In this document: one piece after another, positions 20,030 to 29,154 of the stretch
How positions within the stretch are numbered: the stretch's first letter is position 1
Layout: each line of letters begins with the position of its first letter
Origin: an uncultured Lachnospiraceae bacterium
GTDB lineage: Bacteria; Bacillota; Clostridia; Lachnospirales; Lachnospiraceae
Length of the DNA: 64,000 nt
Reading direction: 5' to 3'
Assembly (NCBI GenBank): GCA_900316855.1
Contig: ONEK01000008.1
Coordinates: forward strand, 48,689 to 112,688
Notes under the pieces: generated by a model
What the model saw: only the letters and a program-made list of their open reading frames with translations
Database searches by the model: none
What the model was told of the DNA's origin: nothing
Translations under genes and position numbers: made by a program

Positions 20030-21619
20030 ATGTTAATTACAGTCAATAAGGATCAGTACCGCTATGAGATTCATTCCCTGGTGAAGGCCTTTTATCCGCA
20101 GGAAGATGTGAAGGTCATCGTCGAGGGAGACCCTCACGGCGCGAAGGCACTCGCGCAGGAGCCCGTGCCGTTCCTTCGCGTCACTTTCTCGCCGGAGGGA
20201 ATCCGCTTTGCGGCAGATGCGTCAATCCTGCAGGACGGGCCCTGCCCTGCGGATGCCGGGACCGGTTCTGCGTATGAGGAAGACAATGCCGGGAGTCAGG
20301 GCGCAGAGGATACCGCGGACCGGACCCTCGGGAAAAGGGAGCACAGGGTGCAGGCCCCTGAGGGCGAGGACTTCTCTGTGAAGGGCAGGGCCTGCAAGGA
20401 TGCGCTGAAAACCGGCCTGTATGACCTTCTGAAGGAGCTGACCGGCAGGAGCCTGCCGTGGGGAGACCTCATCGGCATCCGCCCGACGAAGCTTGCCATG
20501 ACGAAGCTCCTGGAGGGAAAGAGCGCGGAGGAGGCAAGAGGATTTCTCGTCACGGAGCACCAGGTGAGCGTAGAAAAGGCTTCGCTTGCCGTTGAGATTG
20601 CCGGAAGGGAACGGGATATCCTGAAGGATATCCATTATGAGAACGGTTTCAGCCTCTACGTCGGAATTCCGTTCTGCCCCACGACGTGCCTCTACTGTTC
20701 ATTCCCTTCGTACAATGCCGGCCTGTGGAAGGACCGCATGGATGACTACCTGGATGCGCTGGAGAAGGAGATGGCAGCCACCGCCTGCCTCATGGAGGGA
20801 CATCCCCTGGATACGGTGTACATAGGAGGCGGGACACCGACCACGCTTTCCGCAGCCCGGCTGGACCGGCTCATCGGCAGCATCGAGCACTGTTTCCCCT
20901 GCGGGAATCTGCAGGAGTTTACCGTGGAGGCGGGCCGCGCGGACAGCATCACGCGGGAGAAGCTTAAGGCGCTTGCAGGACACCGCGTGACGCGGATCAG
21001 CGTGAACCCGCAGACGATGAAGGACGAGACACTGCGCATCATCGGCAGGCACCACACGGTACAGCAGGTTTCGGATGCGTTCCATATGGCACGGGAATGC
21101 GGCTTCGGCAACATCAACATGGATATCATCCTGGGCCTTCCCGGGGAAAACGAGGAAGACGTACAGCATACCGTGGATGAGATTGCTAAGCTCTCCCCGG
21201 ATTCGCTGACCGTTCATTCCCTGGCGGTAAAGCGCGCCTCGCGCCTTCGCAGGGTGATTGATGAGAAGGGGTACCCGGTTCTCCTCAATACGGACCGGAC
21301 CATGCGGATTGCGGCTTCTGCCGCGGAGTCGATGGGGATGCACCCCTACTACCTGTACCGTCAGAAGAACATGTCCGGGAACTTCGAGAACACCGGCTAT
21401 GCGCGGGATGGGAAATACGGAATCTACAACATCCTGATCATGGAGGAGAAGCAGTCCATCCTCGCACTGGGAGCGGGCTCCATATCCAAGGTGGTCCTGC
21501 CCTGCAAAGACGGGAGCGGAACCCGCATTGAGCGCTGCGACAACCCGAAGGATGTGGAGACCTATCTGAAGGAAATCGATACGCTGATTGCGCGCAAGGA
21601 GAAACTCTACCGCGGATGA
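20030..21619 (+). CDS. hemZ: Coproporphyrinogen dehydrogenase HemZ (radical SAM)
   Basis: An oxygen-independent coproporphyrinogen III oxidase-like radical SAM enzyme of 529 residues. The 4Fe-4S site CPTTCLYC (CX3CX2C, about residues 215-222) is followed by YIGGGTPTTL and the ISVNPQTM and MDIILGLPGE strands typical of HemN/HemZ. The N-terminal 200 residues are the HemZ-specific region with GIRPTK. About 45 acidic or polar residues (about 65-125) look inserted relative to the family. AAGGAG precedes the ATG. The genuine heme role of HemZ is not proven in all anaerobes, so the substrate is by family assignment. Confidence 0.92.
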   Translation: MLITVNKDQYRYEIHSLVKAFYPQEDVKVIVEGDPHGAKALAQEPVPFLRVTFSPEGIRFAADASILQDGPCPADAGTGSAYEEDNAGSQGAEDTADRTLGKREHRVQAPEGEDFSVKGRACKDALKTGLYDLLKELTGRSLPWGDLIGIRPTKLAMTKLLEGKSAEEARGFLVTEHQVSVEKASLAVEIAGRERDILKDIHYENGFSLYVGIPFCPTTCLYCSFPSYNAGLWKDRMDDYLDALEKEMAATACLMEGHPLDTVYIGGGTPTTLSAARLDRLIGSIEHCFPCGNLQEFTVEAGRADSITREKLKALAGHRVTRISVNPQTMKDETLRIIGRHHTVQQVSDAFHMARECGFGNINMDIILGLPGENEEDVQHTVDEIAKLSPDSLTVHSLAVKRASRLRRVIDEKGYPVLLNTDRTMRIAASAAESMGMHPYYLYRQKNMSGNFENTGYARDGKYGIYNILIMEEKQSILALGAGSISKVVLPCKDGSGTRIERCDNPKDVETYLKEIDTLIARKEKLYRG

Positions 21620-21769
21620 AGTACCCTGCCGCAGATACAATTAGTGGACAGTTTTCTGCCTGCGGCCAAATTGTCTGTCAGCGTCTCTTGCCAATCCTCA
21701 ATTTTTAAGGTACAGTACTAACCGTTAACTGCCCTGCAGGGTTTCATGAGGTGAGGTAAGTATTGTCGC

Positions 21770-23878
21770 ATGGCTAAGTATCTTGTAATCGTGGAGTCAC
21801 CCGCGAAGGTGAAGACCATTCGGAAATTTCTCGGTTCCCGCTATGATGTCGCGGCATCCCAGGGACACGTCCGGGATCTGCCGAAGTCCCAGATGGGCAT
21901 CGATATCGAACATGATTATGAACCGAAATATATCACAATCCGCGGAAAGGGAGATCTTCTCGCGGATCTGAGAAAGCGCGCAAAGAAGGCGGACAAGGTC
22001 TATCTCGCAACGGATCCTGACCGCGAGGGAGAGGCGATTTCGTGGCACCTTGTGGCTGCGCTCAGCCTGCAGGACAAGAATACGGCCCGCGTGACGTTCA
22101 ACGAAATCACGAAGAACGCCGTGACGGAGTCGTTCAGGCACCCGCGTGAGATTGATATGAATCTCGTGGACGCGCAGCAGGCGCGCCGCGTGCTGGACCG
22201 CATGGTCGGCTATGAGATCAGTCCGCTCCTGTGGACGAAGGTGAAGCGCGGCCTGTCCGCAGGCCGTGTGCAGTCCGTTGCCCTGCGGATGATCGGTGAC
22301 CGGGAGGATGAGATTAGCAGCTTCATCCCGGAGGAATACTGGACCCTCGACGCCATCCTGAATGTGAAGGGGGAGAAAAAGCCCCTGACCGCGCATTATT
22401 ACGGCCCCCGGGGTGCCGGGAAGAAGGCGGAGATCCATTCGCGGCAGGATGCTGAGGAGCTGAAAAAGGCGCTGCAAAGCGCTTCCTATTCCATTCAGGA
22501 AATCAAACGCTCCATCCGCGAGCGCAAATCCCCGCTGCCGTTCACGACGTCCACCATGCAGCAGGAGGCCTCGAAGGCGCTGAACTTCTCCACACAGAAG
22601 ACGATGCGCATTGCCCAGCAGCTGTATGAGGGCGTGGAAATCAAGGGCCAGGGAAGTGTCGGCATCATCACGTACCTTCGTACGGATTCAACTCGAATCG
22701 CCGATGAAGCCATGACGGCATCCGCCGAATATATCACCGGCAGATTCGGACCGGAATATCTGACGGCGGCAGGCCAGAAAAAGACAAACGAGAAAATCCA
22801 GGACGCGCATGAAGCCATCCGTCCGACGGACATCACCCGGACACCGGCATCCATCAGGGACTCGCTCTCGAGAGATCAGTTCCGCCTGTACCAGCTCATC
22901 TGGAACCGTTTTACCGCGAGCCGCATGGCCAACGCGAAGTTTGAACAGACAACGGTGAAGATCCTTGCCAGGCCGGCCAAAGCTTCCGGGGAGGGGTTTG
23001 TTTTCACGATGCCCTTCTCGAAGGTTGCTTTTGACGGCTTCCTGAAGGTTTACCGCCCCGCGGATGACGAGGAGTCGGAAAGCGCCCTGATGAAGGGAGT
23101 GGATGAAAATTCCGTCCTGACGCTGCAGGACCTGGACGCGAAGCAGCATTTCACGCAGCCGGTTCCGCATTACACAGAGGCTTCGCTCGTCCACGCGCTC
23201 GAGGAGCAGGGGATCGGGCGCCCCTCGACGTACGCACCGACCATCACGACGATCCTTGCAAGGCACTACATCACCAAGGATGGCAAAAACCTTGTCATGA
23301 CGGAGCTGGGTGAGGCGGTCAACAACATCATGAAGAAGTCGTTCCCGGAGATCGTTGACCCCGCGTTCACGGCGAACCTGGAAAGCCTTCTCGACGGCGT
23401 CGCCGCAGGCGATGTGAAGTGGAAGACCATCATCGGGAACTTCTATCCCGACCTGGATGCCGCGGTGCAGAAGGCACAGAAGGAGCTGGAGAAGGTACAG
23501 ATCCAGGATGAGGTGACGGACGTCATCTGCGAGAAGTGCGGCCGCCACATGGTCATCAAGTACGGGCCGCACGGCAAGTTCCTCGCCTGCCCCGGCTTCC
23601 CGGAGTGCCGCAACACGAAGCCCTATTTCGAGAAGATCGGCATCGCCTGCCCCAAGTGCGGCAGGGACATTGTGATCAAGCGCACCATGAAGGGCAGGAA
23701 GTACTACGGATGTCTGGGCAATCCCGAATGTGATTTCATGACCTGGGCAAAGCCGTCCGCCCAAAAGTGTCCGAAATGCGGCTCCATCATGCTGGAAAAG
23801 GGCAGCAAACTGGTGTGCTATAACGAAAATTGCGGTTATGTTATGGCAAAACCGAAGGATAAGACTGAAAACAATTAA
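21770..23878 (+). CDS. topA: DNA topoisomerase I (type IA)
   Basis: Relaxes negative supercoils. 702 residues: TOPRIM domain at the N-terminus (VIVESPAKVKTI, DPDREGEAISWH), a central gate with active-site Tyr302 in ITYLRTDSTRI, and three C-terminal four-cysteine zinc fingers (about residues 585-700: CEKCGRHM, CPKCGRDI, CPKCGSIM). ATG 21770 is preceded by GAGGTGAGGTAAG, which resembles the 3' end of the composite repeat. The finger count is normal for Bacillota. codY follows after 75 bp. Confidence 0.97.
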   Translation: MAKYLVIVESPAKVKTIRKFLGSRYDVAASQGHVRDLPKSQMGIDIEHDYEPKYITIRGKGDLLADLRKRAKKADKVYLATDPDREGEAISWHLVAALSLQDKNTARVTFNEITKNAVTESFRHPREIDMNLVDAQQARRVLDRMVGYEISPLLWTKVKRGLSAGRVQSVALRMIGDREDEISSFIPEEYWTLDAILNVKGEKKPLTAHYYGPRGAGKKAEIHSRQDAEELKKALQSASYSIQEIKRSIRERKSPLPFTTSTMQQEASKALNFSTQKTMRIAQQLYEGVEIKGQGSVGIITYLRTDSTRIADEAMTASAEYITGRFGPEYLTAAGQKKTNEKIQDAHEAIRPTDITRTPASIRDSLSRDQFRLYQLIWNRFTASRMANAKFEQTTVKILARPAKASGEGFVFTMPFSKVAFDGFLKVYRPADDEESESALMKGVDENSVLTLQDLDAKQHFTQPVPHYTEASLVHALEEQGIGRPSTYAPTITTILARHYITKDGKNLVMTELGEAVNNIMKKSFPEIVDPAFTANLESLLDGVAAGDVKWKTIIGNFYPDLDAAVQKAQKELEKVQIQDEVTDVICEKCGRHMVIKYGPHGKFLACPGFPECRNTKPYFEKIGIACPKCGRDIVIKRTMKGRKYYGCLGNPECDFMTWAKPSAQKCPKCGSIMLEKGSKLVCYNENCGYVMAKPKDKTENN

Positions 23879-23953
23879 GGACAACCCGATGTTTTCCTGC
23901 TATACTGGGTTGGAATCCACACTGCTGTGCGTAACGCAGAAAGGAAGACCGAA

Positions 23954-24763
23954 ATGAGCGAACAGAATGTCAACATGAACGTCATGCTGCTGGATAAGAC
24001 AAGGAAAATCGAGAAGCTGCTGCATAACAACAGCACCGGGAAGGTTGTTTTCAATGATATCTGCAGTGTCATGAGCGATATCATGAAGTCAAACGTCCTG
24101 GTACTGTCCAGGAAGGGCAAGGTTCTGGGCGTTTCCGAGCGTCCCCAGCAGGAGATCACTCCGATCAAGGCCATGATGAAGGACCAGCTGGGCGAGTTCA
24201 TCGATTCACAGCTGAATGAGCGGCTCCTGACCGTACTGTCCACCAACGAGAACGTCATGCTGTCCACGCTCGGCTTCGACTCCGCTGACGCGGCGCACAA
24301 CGCCATCATCAGCCCCATTGAGATTGCGGGCGAGAGACTGGGGACCGTATTCATCTACAGCCAGAATCATCCGTACGGCATTGACGACATCATCATCTGC
24401 GAGTATGGCACGACCGTGGTGGGCCTCGAAATGCTGCGCGCCGTATCCGAGGAATCCGCGGAGGAAAACCGCAAGATTGCCATCGTAAAGAGTGCTATCA
24501 GCACGCTCTCCTACACCGAGATCCAGGCTATCCTGCACATCTTCGAGGAGATGGAGGGCAAGAAGGAGGGCATCCTCGTTGCCTCCAAGATTGCCGACAA
24601 GGCCGGCATCACCCGTTCCGTCATCGTAAATGCCCTGCGCAAGTTCGAGTCTGCCGGCGTCATCGAGTCCCGCAGCTCCGGCATGAAGGGAACCTACATC
24701 AAGGTTCTCAACGATGCCGTCTACAGGGAACTCGAGAACATGAAGGAGAAAATCGAAGCCTGA
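23954..24763 (+). CDS. codY: GTP- and branched-chain amino acid-sensing repressor CodY
   Basis: A global nutritional regulator of 269 residues. An N-terminal GAF-like ligand domain (about 1-155) binds isoleucine or valine, and a C-terminal winged helix-turn-helix (ASKIADKAGITRSVIVNALRK, about 204-224) contacts DNA. The start at 23954 is set by AAGGAAG 7 nt upstream; a longer frame from 23927 lacks a ribosome site. A possible -10 box, TATACT, lies at 23901-23906. In Bacillus subtilis CodY controls the nucleoside importer nupNOPQ, whose counterpart lies at 43-49 kb here. Confidence 0.97.
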   Translation: MSEQNVNMNVMLLDKTRKIEKLLHNNSTGKVVFNDICSVMSDIMKSNVLVLSRKGKVLGVSERPQQEITPIKAMMKDQLGEFIDSQLNERLLTVLSTNENVMLSTLGFDSADAAHNAIISPIEIAGERLGTVFIYSQNHPYGIDDIIICEYGTTVVGLEMLRAVSEESAEENRKIAIVKSAISTLSYTEIQAILHIFEEMEGKKEGILVASKIADKAGITRSVIVNALRKFESAGVIESRSSGMKGTYIKVLNDAVYRELENMKEKIEA

Positions 24764-24793
24764 GGCGGAAATTTTATCCTCCGGTATGGCATA

Positions 24794-24831
24794 AACCCCG
24801 TGCGGACATCTTGCGCACGGGGTTATTTTTT
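24794..24831 (+). terminator. Terminator of codY
   Basis: AACCCCGTGCG pairs with CGCACGGGGTT across GACATCTTG and is followed by ATTTTTTG. Confidence 0.95.
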
Positions 24832-25017
24832 GCTATTATTAGAAAGCTGTGCGAATTTCCGCACGCGTAGTATACACATATCCGGAAGAAGGCACCATCG
24901 TCCCCGAAAATGAGGGGTGGCAAGGCCTGCCTGCGGACAGCAGGAATCAGGGATATGGAAGATCCGCCGCATGCCGGGATGGCAAATAAAGACGGCGCAA
25001 ACGAAAAGGAGAGAATC

Positions 25018-25794
25018 ATGAGTGTAGTATCAATGAAGGAACTGCTGGAAGCAGGTGTGCATTTCGGTCATCAGACAAGGCGCTGGAATCCCAAGATGGC
25101 TCCGTACATCTTCACGGAGAGAAACGGGATCCACATCATTGACCTGTCCAAGTCCGTTGTCAAGGTAGATGAGGCCTACAAGGCAGTATCCGAGATTGCC
25201 GAGCAGGGCGGAACCATCCTGTTCGTCGGAACGAAGAAGCAGGCACAGGACGCGGTGAAGGCAGAGGCAGAGCGTTGCGGTATGTACTACGTCAACCAGA
25301 GATGGCTCGGCGGCATGCTGACGAACTTCAAGACCATCCAGTCCCGGATCGAGAGACTGAACAAGATCAACGAGATGGAGCAGGACGGCACGTTCGACGT
25401 ACTGCCCAAGAAGGAAGTTGCCGGCCTCAAGAAGGAGCAGGACAAGCTCGAGAAGAACATCGGCGGCATCAAGACCATGAAGCACATCCCGGACGCCATC
25501 TTCGTAGTAGATCCTAAGAAGGAGAGAATCTGCATCCGCGAGGCACATGCCCTCGGCATCACCCTCATCGGTATCTGCGATACCAACTGCGATCCCGATG
25601 ATCTTGATTATGTCATCCCCGGAAACGATGATGCCATCCGTGCCGTCAAGCTGCTGTGCAGCAAGATGGCGGATGCTGTCATTGAAGCAAAACAGGGCGA
25701 GGTGAACACCGAAGCTGACGCCGCATCCCAGGATGCACTGGCTGCCGAGTCCGCAGCGAGCGAGGCCGAGCAGGCAAAGGAAGGAACCCTGTAA
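25018..25794 (+). CDS. rpsB: 30S ribosomal protein S2
   Basis: A small-subunit protein of 258 residues. [21 protein letters not shown] at the N-terminus and the [13 protein letters not shown] and GICDTNCDP segments are diagnostic. The last 25 residues are an Ala/Glu-rich tail. ATG 25018 has AAAAGGAGAG upstream; the frame is open further upstream but homologues start here. The leader of about 185 nt between the codY terminator and rpsB could carry S2 autoregulation, not resolved here. tsf follows 32 bp downstream. Confidence 0.98.
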   Translation: MSVVSMKELLEAGVHFGHQTRRWNPKMAPYIFTERNGIHIIDLSKSVVKVDEAYKAVSEIAEQGGTILFVGTKKQAQDAVKAEAERCGMYYVNQRWLGGMLTNFKTIQSRIERLNKINEMEQDGTFDVLPKKEVAGLKKEQDKLEKNIGGIKTMKHIPDAIFVVDPKKERICIREAHALGITLIGICDTNCDPDDLDYVIPGNDDAIRAVKLLCSKMADAVIEAKQGEVNTEADAASQDALAAESAASEAEQAKEGTL

Positions 25795-25826
25795 TTCACA
25801 GGCAATAGAAAGCAAAGGAGATTACG

Positions 25827-26771
25827 ATGGCTATTACTGCAGCACAGGTAAAAGAGCTCAGAGAAATGACCGGCGCCGGAATCATGGATTGCAAGAAGGC
25901 GCTGACGAAGACCAATGGAGATATGGATGCAGCCGTTGAGGAACTCAGGAAGGTTGCCGGCTCCAAGGTAGAGAAGAAGGCTGGCAGGATCGCTGCCGAG
26001 GGTCTGTCCTACGCACTGGCGAAGGATGAGAAGACCGCCTGCGTGGTCGAGGTTAACTCCGAGACCGATTTCGTTGCCAACAACCAGAAGTTCAAGGATT
26101 TCGTAGACGGCGTTGCAAAGAGTGTCCTTGCATCCGACGCGGCTGACGTTGACGCGCTCAAGGCTTCCAAATGGGCACTGGATTCTTCCAGGACTGTTGA
26201 TGAGGAGCTGACCGAGATCACGGGTGTCATCTCCGAGAAGATCTCCATCCGCAGATTTGAGAAGGTTACGAATGAGAACGGCCTTGTTGCCTGCTACATC
26301 CACGGCGGCGGCAGAATTTCCGTACTCGTTTCCGCTGACACGGACGTTGTGAACGATGACATTAAGGCGGCGCTGAAGAATGTCTGCATGCAGGTTGCGG
26401 CCATGTCCCCGAAGTATGTGACCGAGGATGAGATTCCCCAGTCCGTACGCGAGCATGAGCTTGGCATTCTCATCGAGCAGGCCAAGAACGATCCCAAGAA
26501 CGCCAGCAAGCCCCAGAACATCCTCGAGAAGATGGTACAGGGCCGTCTGACGAAGGAGTTCAAGGAGGTCTGCCTCACAGACCAGATCTATGTAAAGGCA
26601 GAGGACGGCAAGCAGTCCGTCGGCCAGTACATTGCGGCAGTCGGCAAGAAGAACGGTGCCAACATCACACTGAGGAAGTTCGTCCGCTTCGAGACCGGCG
26701 AGGGCATGGAGCACAGGGTGGAAGACTTCGCGGCAGAGGTCGCGGAGCAGAGAGCCGCCGCAAAGAACTGA
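25827..26771 (+). CDS. tsf: Translation elongation factor Ts
   Basis: Nucleotide exchange factor for EF-Tu, 314 residues. An N-terminal UBA-like domain (VKELREMTGAGIMDCKKAL, about 8-26) and the EF-Tu-contacting TDFVANN motif (about 80) are present. AAAGGAG precedes the ATG. It forms an operon with rpsB; the usual next genes pyrH and frr are not found here. A GC stem at about 26844 probably ends the transcript. Confidence 0.97.
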   Translation: MAITAAQVKELREMTGAGIMDCKKALTKTNGDMDAAVEELRKVAGSKVEKKAGRIAAEGLSYALAKDEKTACVVEVNSETDFVANNQKFKDFVDGVAKSVLASDAADVDALKASKWALDSSRTVDEELTEITGVISEKISIRRFEKVTNENGLVACYIHGGGRISVLVSADTDVVNDDIKAALKNVCMQVAAMSPKYVTEDEIPQSVREHELGILIEQAKNDPKNASKPQNILEKMVQGRLTKEFKEVCLTDQIYVKAEDGKQSVGQYIAAVGKKNGANITLRKFVRFETGEGMEHRVEDFAAEVAEQRAAAKN

Positions 26772-26843
26772 TCCAGCTAAAGGTACTGCGGCTGAGTGCC
26801 GCGCCGGATCCCTGCGGTCCGGTCAATACATGATTTCATCCGG

Positions 26844-26882
26844 ACAGCCCGTCTACTCCCCGTGAGTGGCGGGCTTGTTCGT
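26844..26882 (+). terminator. Probable terminator of rpsB-tsf
   Basis: AGCCCG-TC pairs with GG-CGGGCT over a 16-nt loop and is followed by TGTTCGTTT. The stem is shorter and the T-run poorer than in the other terminators here. Confidence 0.55.
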
Positions 26883-27017
26883 TTCCGCAGGACTAAGGCA
26901 CAGGGGCCGGCGTGATAGTATTTCGAAAGTTTTGCAATCTGTGGTATCATCATACAAAGCAATGCGAACCCGGCATGACGGGTACAGAACCACTAAGGCA
27001 GGGAGGTGAGTCAGACC

Positions 27018-27776
27018 ATGTATTTCAGACGAATCAACGACACAACCATCAACTGCATCATTTCCACGGATGATCTGTCGGAAAATCATATCCGCCTGGA
27101 TGATCTGTTTGAGCGCAAGAGGGAAGCCATGGATTACCTGCGCAGGGTGATTGCTGCCGCTGCGCGCGAGGAGAACTTCAACCTCAGAACAGACTATACC
27201 TCCATGCGGATCACCGTGCTGCCGGATCATTCGCTGTCACTGACCCTGACGGAGGGGGACAATGGTGCCAGGGCTGTAAAGGATATCCGCGACATCAAGA
27301 AGAAAGCCGGCAAGGGAACCGGAAAGGACAAGGCGAAGAAGGGCGGCAGGAGTTTGCCGAAGGATCTCGTCAAAGCTGCAAAGAAGTCGGCCGCGGTCAA
27401 GCCGGCCGGGAAAAAGAAAGAGGCCGCTGCAAAGACTCCAGATGATCAGAAGAAGGCAGCTCCTGAACAGGCAGGCATGACACGGTTCGGTTTCTATTTC
27501 GAGAGTCTGTCCGATCTCATCCGCGCGGAGAAGATCATGGCGGGCTTCGATTTCGTCGGGTGCGAGGCATGGTATCTCAAGGAATATGAGGAATATGACC
27601 TCATCGTCCGCCTGAAGGGCAGCGACCGCAGCCCGGAGCGGGTACTGGAATTCGAGAAGGCCATCCTGCAGCTGTTTGATTTCGGGGAGGCCATCGAGGA
27701 CGGCGAATATGGCATCGCCTATATCCTGGAGCACGGAAAGCTGCTGGACCGCACCATGAAGCTGACGCAGCTGTAA
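27018..27776 (+). CDS. mecA: MecA-family adaptor protein
   Basis: 252 residues. MecA proteins deliver substrates such as ComK to the ClpC-ClpP protease in Bacillus. The N-terminal domain (MYFRRINDTTINCIISTDD, about 1-85) and C-terminal domain (TRFGFYFESLSDLI to LEHGKLLD, about 155-245) match the family pattern. They are joined by an unusual Lys/Ala-rich linker (about 95-150, including KKAGKGTGKDKAKKGG and PAGKKKEAAAK). ATG 27018 is chosen over GTG 27006 because GGGAGGTGA ends 9 nt before it. The family is assigned by sequence pattern; substrates in this organism are unknown. Confidence 0.78.
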   Translation: MYFRRINDTTINCIISTDDLSENHIRLDDLFERKREAMDYLRRVIAAAAREENFNLRTDYTSMRITVLPDHSLSLTLTEGDNGARAVKDIRDIKKKAGKGTGKDKAKKGGRSLPKDLVKAAKKSAAVKPAGKKKEAAAKTPDDQKKAAPEQAGMTRFGFYFESLSDLIRAEKIMAGFDFVGCEAWYLKEYEEYDLIVRLKGSDRSPERVLEFEKAILQLFDFGEAIEDGEYGIAYILEHGKLLDRTMKLTQL

Positions 27777-27810
27777 GGCAGGAAGACGGAAGTCATGAAG
27801 TGACAGTGCA

Positions 27811-28533
27811 ATGGAAACAGGCAGAATCAGACTGAATAAATTCCTCGCCTCCTCGGGAGAGTGTTCCCGCAGGGAGGCGGACCGCCTGATTGAGGCGGGA
27901 AGGGTTACGGTAGACGGCGAACGGGCAGGTGTCGGTGAGACCGTCACGGGAAAAGAGAAGATCAAGATCGACGACCACATCATCCATTCGGAAGAACGGA
28001 AGGTTGTGGTCGCTTATTATAAGCCGGCGGGCGTGACGGTGACGAAGTCAGACCCGCATGCCAGGGTGACGCTGGAAGAGGTGTTCCATTATCCGATTCA
28101 CCTCACTTACGCGGGGCGGCTCGACCGCGACACGGAGGGGCTTCTGCTCATGACGAACGACGGAGACCTCATCGAAGCCATGATGCGCGGCTCCGCACAC
28201 CATGAGAAGGAGTACATCGTCCGCACGAGGTCAAAGATTTCGGACGATGCGCTGCATCAGATGGCAAGAGGGATCTGGCTGAAGGATCTGGAGCAGAAGA
28301 CGCGTCCCTGCAGGGTGGAGCGGCTCGGAGATTATACATTCCGCATTGTCCTGACACAGGGGCTGAACCGGCAGATCCGCAGGATGGTGAAGGCAGTCGG
28401 CGCCGATGTGAAGACGCTGAAGCGCGTCCGCGTGCTGACGGTGACGACGCGGGGACTGAAGCCGGGGACGCAGCGGGAGCTGTCACGCGATGAGACTGCG
28501 GAGCTCTATCGGGCAGCCGGCCTGCAGAGATGA
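27811..28533 (+). CDS. 23S rRNA pseudouridine synthase, RluF/RluB-like
   Basis: Isomerises uridine in rRNA. 240 residues: an N-terminal S4 RNA-binding domain (RLNKFLASSGECSRREADRL, about 6-25) and a RsuA-type catalytic domain with GRLDRDTEGLLLMTNDG (catalytic Asp near 104). HHEKEYIV and TQGLNRQIRRM match the RluF branch better than RluB or RsuA, but the exact site is inferred. The first Met lies 34 bp after the mecA-like stop, so the two genes are probably co-transcribed. A 129-bp tandem repeat array starts just after it. Confidence 0.9.
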   Translation: METGRIRLNKFLASSGECSRREADRLIEAGRVTVDGERAGVGETVTGKEKIKIDDHIIHSEERKVVVAYYKPAGVTVTKSDPHARVTLEEVFHYPIHLTYAGRLDRDTEGLLLMTNDGDLIEAMMRGSAHHEKEYIVRTRSKISDDALHQMARGIWLKDLEQKTRPCRVERLGDYTFRIVLTQGLNRQIRRMVKAVGADVKTLKRVRVLTVTTRGLKPGTQRELSRDETAELYRAAGLQR

Positions 28534-28541
28534 TAATATTG

Positions 28542-28912
28542 CCCTCACGGCCCGGCGCCATGGGTCGTCTCCCTGACCGTTCATCGGGCAGTTCCGGGCC
28601 CGTCTGAAATGGCGCAAAGGGCGTTCCCGCAGATTCTGAACCTGCTTCGGGCTGTGAGATCATCAGGATGCCCTCACGGCCCGGTGCCATGGGTCGTCTC
28701 CCTGGCCGTTCACCGGGCAGTTCCGGGCCCGTCTGAAATGGCGCAAAGGGCGTTCCCGCAGATTCTGAACCTGCTTCGGGCTGTGAGATCATCAGGATGC
28801 CCTCGCGGCCCGGCGCCATGGGTCGTCTCCCTGGCCGTTCACCGGGCAGTTCCAGGCCCGTCTGAAATGGCGCAAAGGGCGTTCCCGCAAATCCTTAACT
28901 CGCTTCGGGTTC
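28542..28912. repeat. 129-bp tandem repeat, three copies
   Basis: Copies begin at 28542, 28671 and 28800 with an exact 129-bp period. The first two differ at only a few bases; the third diverges after about 28890 and ends near 28912. Because 129 is divisible by 3, both strands give repetitive open frames, which I treat as non-coding: they have no ribosome site and no recognisable domain. Confidence 0.9.
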
Positions 28913-28942
28913 GCCGGCTGCGGAAGGCAGTGCGCTCAGACA

Positions 28943-29035
28943 GGCGGATTTGCGGGAACAAAGCGCATTTCATACGGGCGGAACTGCCAGCGGCTCACAC
29001 TAAGGGAGAGACCCATCGGCACACGTGCCGCTTCG
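28943..29035. repeat. Inverted degenerate copy of the 129-bp repeat
   Basis: This stretch matches the reverse complement of the preceding repeat at roughly 70 percent. GGATTTGCGGGAAC, GCATTTCATACGGGC and GGAACTGCC pair with segments of copy 3. Copy 3 carries CGCAAATCC, exactly complementary to GGATTTGCG, whereas copies 1 and 2 read CGCAGATTC. Copy 3 and this segment therefore form a large hairpin. Confidence 0.8.
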
Positions 29036-29059
29036 GGCATAATATTTATAATGATGACA

Positions 29060-29093
29060 GAATAGCGTGAGCAACGAAGCTGCGATGCTATTC
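29060..29093. repeat. Small nested hairpin upstream of ligA
   Basis: GAATAGC pairs with GCTATTC around GCAAC-GAA-GCTGC. The hairpin at 49134-49167 has GAATTGC with GCAATTC, a compensated base-pair change. GGTACTTTTTACACCC at 29118-29133 resembles the end motif of the 49 kb MITE-like element. The ligA start lies 20 nt further on. Confidence 0.6.
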
Positions 29094-29154
29094 GATGTAT
29101 TTCTATCTTACCGGGTACTTTTTACACCCAAATCTAATTTCAGGGACAGGGACT

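Noticed and set aside
28169..29070. Repetitive open frames on both strands over the 129-bp array, giving 43-residue protein repeats
   Set aside because: The period is a multiple of three, so repeats stay open in frame on both strands; there is no ribosome site, no domain, and the - strand frame runs into the pseudouridine synthase gene.
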